From: Janibacter melonis
Lineage (GTDB): Bacteria > Actinomycetota > Actinomycetes > Actinomycetales > Dermatophilaceae
DNA length: 64,000 nt
Assembly (NCBI RefSeq): GCF_020567375.1
Contig: NZ_JAJBZM010000001.1
Coordinates: 1,099,935 to 1,163,934 of the forward strand
Direction of reading: 5' to 3'
Shown: positions 36,715 through 45,536 of the stretch, in pieces
Layout of the letters: each line of letters begins with the position of its first letter
Numbering within the stretch: position 1 is the first letter of the stretch
The notes under the pieces: generated by a model
The model's database searches: none
What the model saw: the letters and a program-made list of their open reading frames with translations, nothing else
What the model was told of the DNA's origin: nothing
Position numbers and translations under genes: made by a program

Positions 36715-38978
36715 GAGCCGGAGACGAGCTGCTTGGAGCGGTCTTTAACAAGGACCACCGCTATGTGATCCCGATCTTCCAGCGCCCGTACGTGTGGGAC
36801 GAGGAGGAGAACTGGATCCCCCTGTGGGACGACATCCGCAAGGCCGCCGAGTCCGCGGAGACACAGTCGGAGGGGGGAGACGACGAGGACGCTCAGGAGT
36901 ACTTCCTCGGCGCCCTCGTGACCCAGCACCGCAGCCCGATCCCGCGGCGTACGCCCACCTCCATGGTGATCGACGGACAGCAGCGGATGACGACCTTTCA
37001 GGTGTTCCTGGCCGCCGCTCGGCGTGTGGCTTTGGAGTTCGGAGCACTGCATGCGGCGGACAGCTTCGCGGCCTTGGTGCGTAACCGGGTGAGCGTCGAC
37101 AGCGACCATCCAGAGGACCGGCTCAAGGTCGCACCCCTCGCGCATGACTTGCGCGGCTTCGAGTGGGCCGTACGCGAGCCCGTCGACGTGTCTTCGCCAC
37201 CGAACGTTGGCCACAAGCTCGTTCGGGCCTCTCTCTGGTTCGAAGACGCCGTCCGCGACTGGGTCAAGGAATCTTCCTCGGCGAGCGACCGGCTCGACTT
37301 CCTCCACTTCGCCGTCGAGAACCGCATCAAGGTGGTCAGCATCTTCCTCGACGCGCGAGACGACCCGCAGATCATCTTCGAAGCCCTCAACCACCGTGGC
37401 GTACGACTGGACGCCGCCGACCTCGTCAAGAACCTGCTCTTCCAGATGCTCGAACGCCAAGGTGACCACCACCTTGAGCATGAACTGCTCAACGACCACT
37501 GGTCCGTGCTCGATAGCGGACATTGGCGTGAGGAGGTCACCACGGGCCGCATAAAGCGAGTGCGGGTCGACATCCTCCTGGCCTATTGGCTCAGCGCGCA
37601 GCGCGGCGAAGAATCCTCGGCCGAGCACCTCTTCGAGGACTTCAAGCGCTGGATGCGTGCATCACACGCGAGAGCCGCCGACGTGATCCGGGATATCCGC
37701 GTCTACGCCGACACGATGGACCGGTTGCAGCGGCTTCCGATGAGTTCCCCAGTCGCACAGGCTCTCGACCGATTGGACGCCACGAAGACCACCACGCCGT
37801 GGCCGCTCATGCTGTTCCTTCACGCCTCCTCCGAGATCCCCGAGGATCAGGCCGTCATCGGCACGCTCGCGATCGACTCCTTCCTCATGCGCCGGGCGAT
37901 CTGTCGCATGACCACCAAGGACTACAACCGGTTGTTCGGCACCCTCCTGGGCGCGATCAGGGTCGGCGATGTCACCCGGGCTGGCGACCTGCTCGTCACG
38001 GGTCTGGCAAGCCAGACAGCCGATAGCCGGATCTGGCCGGACGACTCAGCGTTCATCAGCGCGCTGATGAACAGCAACCTCTACAACGACCTCGTGCGAG
38101 CCCGCCTCCGCACCCTGCTGGTAGGGCTGGAGAACCACCTGCTCACGAGCCGAGCCGAGCCCACTTTGCCTCACCGAGCAGCCAGCAAGGCCCTGACGAT
38201 CGAGCACGTCATGCCGGTGAAGTGGGAGGAGAACTGGTCGCTGCCGGACGGCGTGCCAGGGGCGGCGATCGAGCGGCGCAACAACTCGATCCACCGTCTC
38301 GGCAACCTGACCCTGGCCACGCAGAGCCTCAACTCGACTCTGAGCAACCAGGCCTGGAGCAAGAAGCGGCACACACTCCAGACCCATAGCCTCGCCCGGT
38401 TGACGACCGGGTCGATCCTGACCTTCCCCGACGGTGTCGACAACTTCACCCAGGACGAATGGGTCTCAGCCTGGGACGAGGACCGGATCGGTCTCCGGGA
38501 GCTGGCACTGATCAGATACGCACTCATGGCTTGGCCTCGGCCGGCTGACCAAGACGCCGACATGATCGACCTGAGAGCCTTCCAGGTCGAAGAAGCCAGC
38601 AAGGTCGCGGAAGCCAGTCGGGTTGCGGAAGCCACCCGGGTCGCGGGGACACGTACACGAACGGACAACCCTGTGCACGGCGATCTACTGCCGCTCATCG
38701 TGCGCGGGCTGGTGATACCCGGGGACCGGCTGCGGCATCAGAAGGTGCGATCCGGCACCGAGTTCCATGCCACCGTGACGGGCTCAGGCGGCCTGGATAC
38801 GTCGGCGGGCCACTTCCGTGCCCCGTCACCTGCCTTGTCGAAACTCGTCGGCAGCTCGCGCAATGGCTGGACTGACTGGACGCATGTCCCGACGGGGAAG
38901 ACGCTCGCCGAGCTTCGAGAGATGCTCCGCGACTCTCTGAGGGACGGAGCACAGAACGATGGAGAAGATGATGGATGA
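36711..38978 (+). CDS. GmrSD-like DUF262/DUF1524 nuclease inside a type I RM operon
   Basis: A 755-residue protein. The DUF262 part opens with IPIFQRPYVW (20-29) and has the catalytic-type VIDGQQRMTTF (86-96), the ParB-like NTPase motif. The DUF1524 part carries the His-Me finger: EHVMP (His499) and HRLGNLTLATQSLNSTLSNQ (about 527-546). After a linker made of three 18-bp repeats, a small C-terminal domain ends GSSRNGWTDWTHVPTGKTLAELREMLR, resembling RAMA or DUF4357 domains. GmrSD enzymes are type IV, modification-dependent nucleases. Placement between hsdS and hsdM, with 4-bp and 20-bp overlaps, implies co-expression with the type I system. Confidence 0.85.
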   Translation: MRAGDELLGAVFNKDHRYVIPIFQRPYVWDEEENWIPLWDDIRKAAESAETQSEGGDDEDAQEYFLGALVTQHRSPIPRRTPTSMVIDGQQRMTTFQVFLAAARRVALEFGALHAADSFAALVRNRVSVDSDHPEDRLKVAPLAHDLRGFEWAVREPVDVSSPPNVGHKLVRASLWFEDAVRDWVKESSSASDRLDFLHFAVENRIKVVSIFLDARDDPQIIFEALNHRGVRLDAADLVKNLLFQMLERQGDHHLEHELLNDHWSVLDSGHWREEVTTGRIKRVRVDILLAYWLSAQRGEESSAEHLFEDFKRWMRASHARAADVIRDIRVYADTMDRLQRLPMSSPVAQALDRLDATKTTTPWPLMLFLHASSEIPEDQAVIGTLAIDSFLMRRAICRMTTKDYNRLFGTLLGAIRVGDVTRAGDLLVTGLASQTADSRIWPDDSAFISALMNSNLYNDLVRARLRTLLVGLENHLLTSRAEPTLPHRAASKALTIEHVMPVKWEENWSLPDGVPGAAIERRNNSIHRLGNLTLATQSLNSTLSNQAWSKKRHTLQTHSLARLTTGSILTFPDGVDNFTQDEWVSAWDEDRIGLRELALIRYALMAWPRPADQDADMIDLRAFQVEEASKVAEASRVAEATRVAGTRTRTDNPVHGDLLPLIVRGLVIPGDRLRHQKVRSGTEFHATVTGSGGLDTSAGHFRAPSPALSKLVGSSRNGWTDWTHVPTGKTLAELREMLRDSLRDGAQNDGEDDG
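38592..38645 (+). repeat. Three tandem 18-bp repeats in the linker of the GmrSD-like gene
   Basis: Units start at 38592, 38610 and 38628. Each begins GAAGCCA and ends GTCGCG or GTTGCG, encoding EASKVA, EASRVA and EATRVA. The unit is a multiple of three, so changes in copy number would lengthen or shorten the linker without breaking the frame. Confidence 0.8.
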
Positions 38979-39267
38979 CACGACGTTCGTCATGGACGGA
39001 TACACGATCGACCTGGATCAGCTCTATCGAGCGATGCATTCGCAATCTGTACTGGAGGGTGGCATCCGTGTCTTCCACGGCAACAGCAACGATGTGCGCG
39101 CAGTGAAGCGGCTTCTCCACGACCTCTTCGATGTTCCGGTCCGCGACAGGGTGCATCCCATGAACAACCGCATCCGCAAGGAGGCTGAGATCCGGATGGC
39201 AGCTTTGGGCTGGGCGACAAAGGACCCCGGCCGATCTGCCCGCTACGAGCTCTACCGAAGACTGTGA
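38959..39267 (+). CDS. Small protein of unknown function within the RM operon
   Basis: A 102-residue protein that I do not recognise. It begins MEKMMDDTTFVMDGYTIDLD; ATG 38968 or 38971 are alternative starts. The middle (NDVRAVKRLLHDLFDVPV) and the basic C-terminus (NNRIRKEAEIRMAALGWATK) look helical. It overlaps the GmrSD-like gene by 20 bp and its stop overlaps the hsdM start by 4 bp, so it is almost certainly translated with both. A regulator, an anti-restriction brake or an adaptor between the two nuclease systems are all possible. Confidence 0.7.
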   Translation: MEKMMDDTTFVMDGYTIDLDQLYRAMHSQSVLEGGIRVFHGNSNDVRAVKRLLHDLFDVPVRDRVHPMNNRIRKEAEIRMAALGWATKDPGRSARYELYRRL

Positions 39268-40757
39268 CCGCGACTATGTCTGACTCCCGCCGCCTCGTAG
39301 ACAAGCTCTGGTCCTACTGCAACGTCCTGCGTGACGACGGCGTGGGCGTCATCGAGTACACCGAGCAGCTGACGTACCTGCTGTTCCTCAAGATGGCGCA
39401 CGAGCGGGCTAACCGGCGTCTCAACCCGCAGCAGATCGTGCCGCCCGAGTACTCGTGGCAGAAGCTCCTCGACGCCGAGGGCACCGAGCTGGAGGTCACC
39501 TACACCCAGATCCTGGTCGGTCTTGCCCAGCAGCCGGGCACGCTTGGCACGATCTTCCGGAAGGCCCAGAACCGGATTCAGGACCCCGCCAAGCTCAAGC
39601 GGCTCATCGTCGACCTCATTGACCGGGAGAACTGGTCAGCTTCCGGCACCGACCTTAAGGGAGACGCCTATGAGGAGCTGCTGTCGAAGGGGGCTTCCGA
39701 CAAGGGCTCCGGCGCCGGCCAGTACTTCACGCCCCGCGAGCTGATCCGGGCGATCGTCGACGTGATCGACCCCAGGCCCACCGACACGGTCGTCGACCCC
39801 GCCTGCGGCACCGGCGGCTTTCTCCTCGTCGCCCACGAGCACGCCTCCCGCGATGCCGCCAGCCTCACGCCGACCGAGCGCGATCACCTCCGTGACGAGT
39901 TCGTCTCCGGCTACGAGCTGGTCGACGGCACCGCACGGCTGGCCGCGATGAACTTGTTGCTGCACGGCATCGGAACACCGAACGGCGACTCCCTCATCGA
40001 CGTACGCGACTCCTTGATCGCCGACCCCGGCCAGCGCTGGTCCGTGGTGCTCACGAACCCGCCCTTCGGCCGCAAGTCGTCGCTCACCATGGTCGGCGCG
40101 GACGGACGGGCCGTGCGCGAAGACCGCGACATCGAGCGCCAAGACTTCGTCGTGACGACGTCCAACAAGCAGCTCAACTTCCTGCAGCACATCATGACGG
40201 TCCTGGACATCAACGGTCGCGCCGCGGTCGTCCTGCCCGACAACGTGCTGTTCGAGGGTGGTGCCGGCGAGACGCTACGCCGCAAGCTGCTCGCGGATTT
40301 CGATCTGCACACGATGATCCGGCTCCCCACCGGCATCTGGTACGCGCCCGGGGTGAAGGCGAACGTGCTCTTCTTCGACAAGAAGCCGGCGGCCGAGCAG
40401 CCTTGGACCCAGAAGCTGTGGGTCTACGACTTCCGCACGAACATGCACTTCACGCTCAAGCAGAACCCGCTGCGCCGGGCAGACCTCGATGACTTCGTGA
40501 CGTCGTTCCTGTCCGGCAAGGACCGCGCGGAGCGGGTGGAGTCCGAGCGTTGGAAGGCCTTCGCGTACGACGAGCTCGTGGGCCGCGACAAGGCCAACCT
40601 CGACATCACCTGGCTGCGCGACGAGTCGCTCGAGGACGCCGACAACCTGCCGGCGCCGGAAGTCATCGCCCGCGAGATCGTGGAGGACCTGACGGCCGCG
40701 CTCGTCGAGTTCGAGGCCGTTACCGCCGCACTTGAAGCCTCTTCCTCCGACTCCTGA
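39264..40757 (+). CDS. hsdM: Type I restriction-modification methyltransferase subunit M
   Basis: A 497-residue N6-adenine methyltransferase. The N-terminal HsdM_N bundle (about 1-135) includes LTYLLFLKMAHERANRR. Motif I for AdoMet is DPACGTGGFLL (178-188) and catalytic motif IV is NPPFG (265-269). The C-terminus ends in Ser-rich residues. GTG 39264 overlaps the upstream stop; ATG 39276 is the alternative. It methylates host sites and, with HsdS, forms the core of the type I complex. Its unusual position as last gene, separated from hsdS by two inserted genes, is discussed in the findings. Confidence 0.94.
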   Translation: MTATMSDSRRLVDKLWSYCNVLRDDGVGVIEYTEQLTYLLFLKMAHERANRRLNPQQIVPPEYSWQKLLDAEGTELEVTYTQILVGLAQQPGTLGTIFRKAQNRIQDPAKLKRLIVDLIDRENWSASGTDLKGDAYEELLSKGASDKGSGAGQYFTPRELIRAIVDVIDPRPTDTVVDPACGTGGFLLVAHEHASRDAASLTPTERDHLRDEFVSGYELVDGTARLAAMNLLLHGIGTPNGDSLIDVRDSLIADPGQRWSVVLTNPPFGRKSSLTMVGADGRAVREDRDIERQDFVVTTSNKQLNFLQHIMTVLDINGRAAVVLPDNVLFEGGAGETLRRKLLADFDLHTMIRLPTGIWYAPGVKANVLFFDKKPAAEQPWTQKLWVYDFRTNMHFTLKQNPLRRADLDDFVTSFLSGKDRAERVESERWKAFAYDELVGRDKANLDITWLRDESLEDADNLPAPEVIAREIVEDLTAALVEFEAVTAALEASSSDS

Positions 40758-40890
40758 TCTTCTCCCTCTTCCCGACCCCTCACAGCTTCCCCTTCATCTA
40801 CAACCGTTGACTCCTCACGGTCCCCAAAATCCTCTCCCCGTCACCCCTCATCCGCCTGCCCCACCACCTTCTTTCTCAGCGGCACGCATG

Positions 40891-40906
40891 CTACGAAGGT
40901 TCGTAG
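40891..40906. promoter_or_regulatory. Palindrome upstream of the relaxase gene
   Basis: CTACGAAGGTTCGTAG is a perfect inverted repeat (7-bp arms around GG) about 50 bp before the relaxase start. It could be an operator for a regulator of the transfer gene. The 130 bp before it, after hsdM, are pyrimidine-rich and I see no gene there. Confidence 0.5.
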
Positions 40907-40958
40907 ATGGGTCGCCCGTGATCGGGCGGCCCACGCGGCATTTCTAGGGGTCCGTTGG

Positions 40959-43614
40959 TTGTCGACGGACGTCGTGGAGGCGGTGGTCCGGGTGCGTGGC
41001 GGGGTGAAGTTCTACCGCGGCGCGGCGAAGGCCGCGCGCGCCTACGTCGAGGGGGATCGCTCCCGGGCGGACGACTACTACCTCGGCGAGGGCTGCGGAG
41101 TGGCTGCCCGGCTCACAGCGACCCCGGGCGGTGTCGAGCATGCCGGCTCGATGGACGGCGACGCCTACGAGAAATGGGTCGCGGGAGTCGACGTCGACAG
41201 CGGTCGCAAGAAGGGTCGGGTTCGCGAAGACGCGAACGCGCTGCGGTTCGTCGAGGTCACCGTCAACGGCCCGAAGACCTGGTCACTGGCCGCCGCGCTT
41301 CATCCAGACATCTCGGCTGCGCTGGACGAAGCCCAGGACAAGGCCGCCGCCGAGATCGTCGGCTGGGCCGCCCAGCACGCGACCACCCGGGTGGGACCGC
41401 GCGGTCGCCAGGTGCAGGTGCCGGTCGAGAAGATCGAGGCTGCAGTGATCCGGCACTACACGTCGCGTGCCGGTGATCCGCACCGGCACCTGCACCTTCA
41501 GATCAACGCCCGCGTGTGGGCGGCCGGCGCCTGGCGGGGCCTGCACTCGGTGGGTGTGCGGGACATGATCGAGGCGATCAACGGGATCGGGCACGCCGCG
41601 GTCGCCACCGACCCGGAGTTCCGGGCGGTCCTCGCAGTGCGGGGCTTCACCCTGGACGCCGAGACCGGGGAGATCGAGCAGCTCGCGCCGTACGTCGGGG
41701 CGTTCAGCGCTCGGACCAGTCAGATCCACCGCAACATCGACCGGTACGAAGCCCAGTGGCGGCGCGAGCATCCCGGCGAGGAGCCGGGGCCGCGGCTGCG
41801 CGAGGCGTGGGATCGGCGGGCGTGGGCCGATGCGCGGCCGGACAAGGTCGTCCCCACCGACGGCGCTGACCTGGTCGCGAGATGGAACGCCGAGCTGCGT
41901 GCCCTGGGTTACCACGACCCAGCCGCTCCAGCCGTGCTGGAGGCAACACAGGTCGGCTGGATCGACCGGGACGGGGCGACGGACTAAATCATCTCCCAGC
42001 TCGGGGCGAAGCGGTCGGCGTGGAACGCCGCCGACATCCGCGGGAAGGTCGAGGTTCTGCTGGCGCAGGCCAAGCTGGTGGCGGAGCCCGCGGCGCGCAT
42101 CGAGCTCGCCGAGGACGTGACGGCCCGCGCCGCCGCACGCAGTGTCCGGCTGCTCGCCTCACCCGACGTGCCCGAACACGTCCGCTCACTGACCTCCCAG
42201 CAGGTGATGGAGGTCGAGGCGGACCTCATCGGTCGTCTCGCCCGCCGTGCGGAGCAGCAAGCCAGACGGGTCCGGCTGCACGGGCGAGGGCTGACTCGGG
42301 TCGACCCCACTCAGGCCGCCGTCGTCGGCACCCTGGCCGGTGACGGCCAGCTGGTGGTCGTGGAGGGCGCGGCCGGAGCCGGCAAGACCACCGCGCTGAG
42401 GTCGGCGCGGACCGTGCTGTCGCGGCAGGGGCATCGGCTACTGGTGGTGACGCCGACGTTGAAGGCGGCCGAGGTCGCCGCCGCGGAGACCGGCGCCGAC
42501 GGGCACTCGGCCGCTTGGCTGATCCACCAGCACGGCTGGCGCTGGGACGACGACGGGCACTGGGCACGGCGCCCCGACGCCGCACCCGACCCGTCCGCCC
42601 GACTGCGACCAGGGGATCTGCTGCTGGTCGACGAGGCGGGCATGCTGGACCAGGACACCGCCCGCGCGCTGCTGACGGTCGCCGACGAGGCCGGGGCGCG
42701 GGTAGCGCTGGTCGGCGACCGACACCAGCTCCCGGCGGTGGGACGCGGCGGCGTCCTGGACCACGCCCTCGCGTGGGCCCACCCGACCGCGGTCGTGTCG
42801 TTGGAGAAGGTGCACCGATTCACCGACCCCGACTACGCCGCACTCTCCCTGCGCATGCGCACCGGCGACGACCCCGCCTCGATCTTCGATGCGTTGCACC
42901 GCCGAGGATCGATCGTCGTCCACACCAGCGACAGTGAACGCACCGCCGCCCTCGCCGAGGCGGGGGCGGCCGGCGGCCTCGTCGTCGCCGACACCCGCGA
43001 GCAAGTGGCCCGCCTCAATGCCGCGGTCCGCGACCAGCGTCGCGCCGATCCCGCCACGGGCAACTCGGCCGACGCAGACCCGTCCCTGGTGACCGCTCGC
43101 GGCGAACGGGTCGGGCTCGGGGACCGCGTCGCTACCCGCCGCAACGACCCTGATCTCGGGGTCGCGAACCGCCAGACCTGGACGGTCGCCGGAATCGGCG
43201 AGGACGGCCACCTGATCCTTCACGGCCGCGGGCGCGATCGCGAGATCCCGGCGGAGTACGCGACCCGGTTCGTCGAGCTCGCCTACGCCACCACAGTCCA
43301 CGGAGCCCAGGGCGAGGCCGTCGAGGCCGCCCTCGGCGAGACCACCGGTGCCGCCGCGGCGTACGTCGCGATGACGCGCGGCCGCGCATCCAACACTGCC
43401 CACCTTGTCGCCGAGACGCGTCGAGGACGCACGGAAGCAGTGGGTCGATGTCTTCAGCCGCGACCGCGCGGACCTGGGCCCCGCTCACGCCCGACGGCTC
43501 GCCGTCGACGCGATCGACCGGTACGGCGCGGCCGCCGTAGCGCCTCCAACGCCACGGCTCCCGGTCCCGGAGTACCGGCCGCCCATTTCCCGGCCCTCCG
43601 GAATCGGCCTCTGA
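40959..43614 (+). pseudogene. MobF/TraA-type relaxase, broken by a stop codon and a frameshift
   Basis: From TTG 40959 the reading is a TrwC-type relaxase: HYTSRAGDPHRHLHLQINAR (about 167-186) carries the metal-binding histidines. The reading stops at TAA 41985-41987 after DRDGATD and resumes in the same frame with IISQLGAKRSAWNAADIRGK. The helicase half follows, with Walker A GAAGAGKTT and LLVDEAGMLD. Near 43415-43422 the frame shifts by one base: HLVAET continues as VEDARKQWVDVFSRDRADLG in the other frame and ends at 43614. Two independent lesions point to decay. The N-terminal 342 residues could still be made alone. Confidence 0.85.
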
Positions 43615-43638
43615 GAGGCGGGTGCAGCCAACGACCTA

Positions 43639-43712
43639 GGGAACGCCGTTGACCTGCACGAACGCAGCGTTCCCCCTCGCGTTCCCCTCCGTTGTTACCG
43701 CATTCCGGTAAC
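43639..43712. repeat. Structured repeat unit 1
   Basis: GGGAACGC (43639-43646) and GCGTTCCC (43667-43674) form an 8-bp inverted repeat around a 20-bp core with GTTGACCTGCACGAACG. A second hairpin follows: GTTACCG/CGGTAAC (43694-43700 and 43706-43712). GCGTT of the first right arm can also pair with AACGC at 43710-43714, so the two folds compete. Confidence 0.6.
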
Positions 43713-43777
43713 GCCCCTCGCCCACGCTGATCGGCGTGAATCAACACCTTCACAAGTCCGCGGGAAAACGACTTAGG

Positions 43778-43857
43778 GATACCTGTTGACCTGCGGAAAC
43801 ACAGGTCACCTGGCAGGTATCCCCCTCAGGTTCCCCCGATTCCGGGGAACCTGCCGC
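43778..43857. repeat. Structured repeat unit 2
   Basis: GGGATACC (43778-43785) and GGTATCCC (43818-43825) enclose TGTTGACCTGCGGAAACA. The second hairpin is CAGGTTCCCC/GGGGAACCTG (43829-43838 and 43846-43855). GGCAGGT (43814-43820) can instead pair with ACCTGCC (43851-43857). The 8 bp before the unit match those before unit 1 in seven positions (ACGACYTA). Confidence 0.6.
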
Positions 43858-43931
43858 CCCATGCTGATCAACACGTACAGATCGTTCGCGATAACAACCA
43901 GCGAGGAGCACCCGATGAGTTCTCGAACTTT

Positions 43932-43995
43932 CGGACGGGCGCCGCCTGACCTGCGAAGACGCCACCTCACGGGGGCGCCCGTCCGGAGGACGGGC
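43932..43995. repeat. Structured repeat unit 3
   Basis: CGGACGGGCGCC (43932-43943) and GGCGCCCGTCCG (43974-43985) are a 12-bp perfect inverted repeat around GCCTGACCTGCGAAGACG. GCCCGTCC (43977-43984), within the right arm, also forms a hairpin with GGACGGGC (43988-43995). The layout of core, stem and competing hairpin matches units 1 and 2 although the arm sequence is new. Confidence 0.6.
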
Positions 43996-44124
43996 GGGGC
44001 CAGGACGGGCGCGAATTGGTGCCCCCCAGCGCGCACCGTAGGACGCGTACCTCTCGACGACAGACACCCACCCATCACGACCGGCGACGAACGACGCCGG
44101 GAACCCAGCCACAAGGAGGCCGCC

Positions 44125-44355
44125 ATGACCGCACAACCCAACGCCCCACGACCCCGCCAGAACCCCGGCGACGACATGCTCACCCTCCAGGAAGCGTGCC
44201 GCTACCTCCGCGTGCCCGAGGGGACGCTGCGCTACTGGCGCCACCTCGGCGCCGGACCCCGCAGCTTCAAGGTCGGCCGCCACGTCCGCTACTGGCGAGA
44301 CGACCTCATCCTCTGGCTCACCGAGCAGACCAACCGTCCCCATAACCGCAGCTGA
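44125..44355 (+). CDS. Excisionase-like helix-turn-helix protein
   Basis: A 76-residue winged-helix protein of the HTH_17/MerR-like type. LTLQEACRYLRVPEGTLRYWR (about 19-39) is the DNA-binding helix pair and FKVGRHVRYWRDDLILWL the wing. Small proteins like this beside tyrosine integrases direct excision. ATG 44125 has AAGGAGG six bases upstream, which decides the start. The integrase starts 59 bp downstream on the same strand. Confidence 0.85.
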   Translation: MTAQPNAPRPRQNPGDDMLTLQEACRYLRVPEGTLRYWRHLGAGPRSFKVGRHVRYWRDDLILWLTEQTNRPHNRS

Positions 44356-44414
44356 CCCTGCCCCACCGTCGGATCTCAGAGAGACGATGGAGCGATCCTG
44401 GAAGGAGCATCACC

Positions 44415-45536
44415 ATGGCGGGAAACATCGCCAAGCGAGCCAACGGCCGGTGGCGGGCGCGGTACCGCGACGAGGCCGGCAAGGAGCACTCGCGGCACTT
44501 CGACCGCAAGATCGACGCCCAGCAGTGGCTGGACCAGGTCACCTCCGCGGTGGTCACCGGCACGTACGCCGATCCCAAGGCCGGCCGGATCACGTTCGCA
44601 GCGTTCTTCGGGGAGTGGTCGGCCCGCCAGGTCTGGGCACCCGGCACCGTCCTCGCAATGTCACTGGCGGCCAGATCCGTGCCGTTTGCGGGGAAGCCCA
44701 TGAAGCAGGTCCGGCGCTCGGACGTCGAGACTTGGATCAAGCAGATGAACGCCGCCGGGCTTGCCCCCGGCACCATCAAGACGCGTTACGTCAACGTCAG
44801 GTCGGTGTTCCGCGCCGCCGTGAAGGACAGGGTGATCGGCTCCGACCCGACCGACGGAGTACGCCTCCCCCGCGGCAGACGCGCGGAAGTGGCCATGTCG
44901 ATCCCCACGCCCGAGCAGGTCGGGCAGCTCATGGCCGTGGCCGACGAACGGTTCCAGCCGTTCATCGCCCTCTGCGCGTTCGCCGGCTTGCGGCTCGGCG
45001 AGGCCGCCGGGGTCCAGCTCGGCGACGTCGACTTCCTCCGCAAGTCGCTGAAGGTCTCCCGCCAGGTGCAACGCGTCAACGGCGGGGCGATCGATATGCG
45101 GCCACCGAAGTACGGATCAGAGGGGGTCGTCTACCTCGCGGACAGTCTGGTCAACGTGCTCGCCGAGCACGTCGCCGCTCACGGCACCATCGGCAAGGAG
45201 CGGTGGCTCTTCGCCGGCGAGGGCGACGACCCGCCCCACCAGAACACCGTCGGCTACTGGTGGCGCAAGACGCTGCGCGAAGCCGACCTGACCGGCATCA
45301 AGCTCCACGACCTTCGCCACTTCTACGCCTCCGGGCTCATCGCCGCCGGATGCGACGTCGTGACGGTTCAACGCTCGCTGGGCCATGCGAAGGCGACCAC
45401 GACGCTCAATACCTACGCCCACCTCTGGCCGACCGCCGAGGACCGCACGAGGAAGGCAGCGGAGTCGATCATGGCCGCATCGCTCGGCGAGCCAACCCGG
45501 GCCCTGGTGAGGTTGGGAACGAGTCCGACTGAGTGA
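44415..45536 (+). CDS. int: Tyrosine site-specific integrase
   Basis: A 373-residue phage-type integrase. An N-terminal arm-binding domain (KRANGRWRARYRDEAGKEHS) is followed by a core-binding domain (about 60-150). The catalytic residues are visible: Arg in FAGLRLGEAAG, His-x-x-Arg in LHDLRHFYASGL, and the nucleophile Tyr in TLNTYAHLWP (about 341-350). It should recombine the 19-bp ychF core. Unusually it lies 7 kb from the nearer end of the element rather than next to an attachment site. GAAGGAG precedes the ATG. Confidence 0.93.
   Translation: MAGNIAKRANGRWRARYRDEAGKEHSRHFDRKIDAQQWLDQVTSAVVTGTYADPKAGRITFAAFFGEWSARQVWAPGTVLAMSLAARSVPFAGKPMKQVRRSDVETWIKQMNAAGLAPGTIKTRYVNVRSVFRAAVKDRVIGSDPTDGVRLPRGRRAEVAMSIPTPEQVGQLMAVADERFQPFIALCAFAGLRLGEAAGVQLGDVDFLRKSLKVSRQVQRVNGGAIDMRPPKYGSEGVVYLADSLVNVLAEHVAAHGTIGKERWLFAGEGDDPPHQNTVGYWWRKTLREADLTGIKLHDLRHFYASGLIAAGCDVVTVQRSLGHAKATTTLNTYAHLWPTAEDRTRKAAESIMAASLGEPTRALVRLGTSPTE

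Larger units (their letters stand above)
43615..44124. other. Non-coding tract with three structured repeat units
   Basis: Between relaxase and excisionase lie 510 bp without a convincing gene. It holds three units sharing a TGACCTGC core within an inverted repeat whose arm sequence differs in each (listed separately). The frame in which the excisionase lies is open from 43786, but its residues there are Arg/Pro-rich and I do not call it coding. Confidence 0.6.

Noticed and set aside
40732-40947. Pro-rich 71-residue frame after hsdM
   Set aside because: No Shine-Dalgarno, very low complexity, caused by the pyrimidine-rich gap; not conserved in type.
43405-43614. Separate 69-residue gene after the relaxase
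   Set aside because: Its residues continue the relaxase helicase end in another frame, so it is the shifted tail of the pseudogene.
43786-44124. Longer start for the excisionase
   Set aside because: The added residues are Arg/Pro/Thr-rich and cover structured repeats; ATG 44125 has a strong AAGGAGG site.
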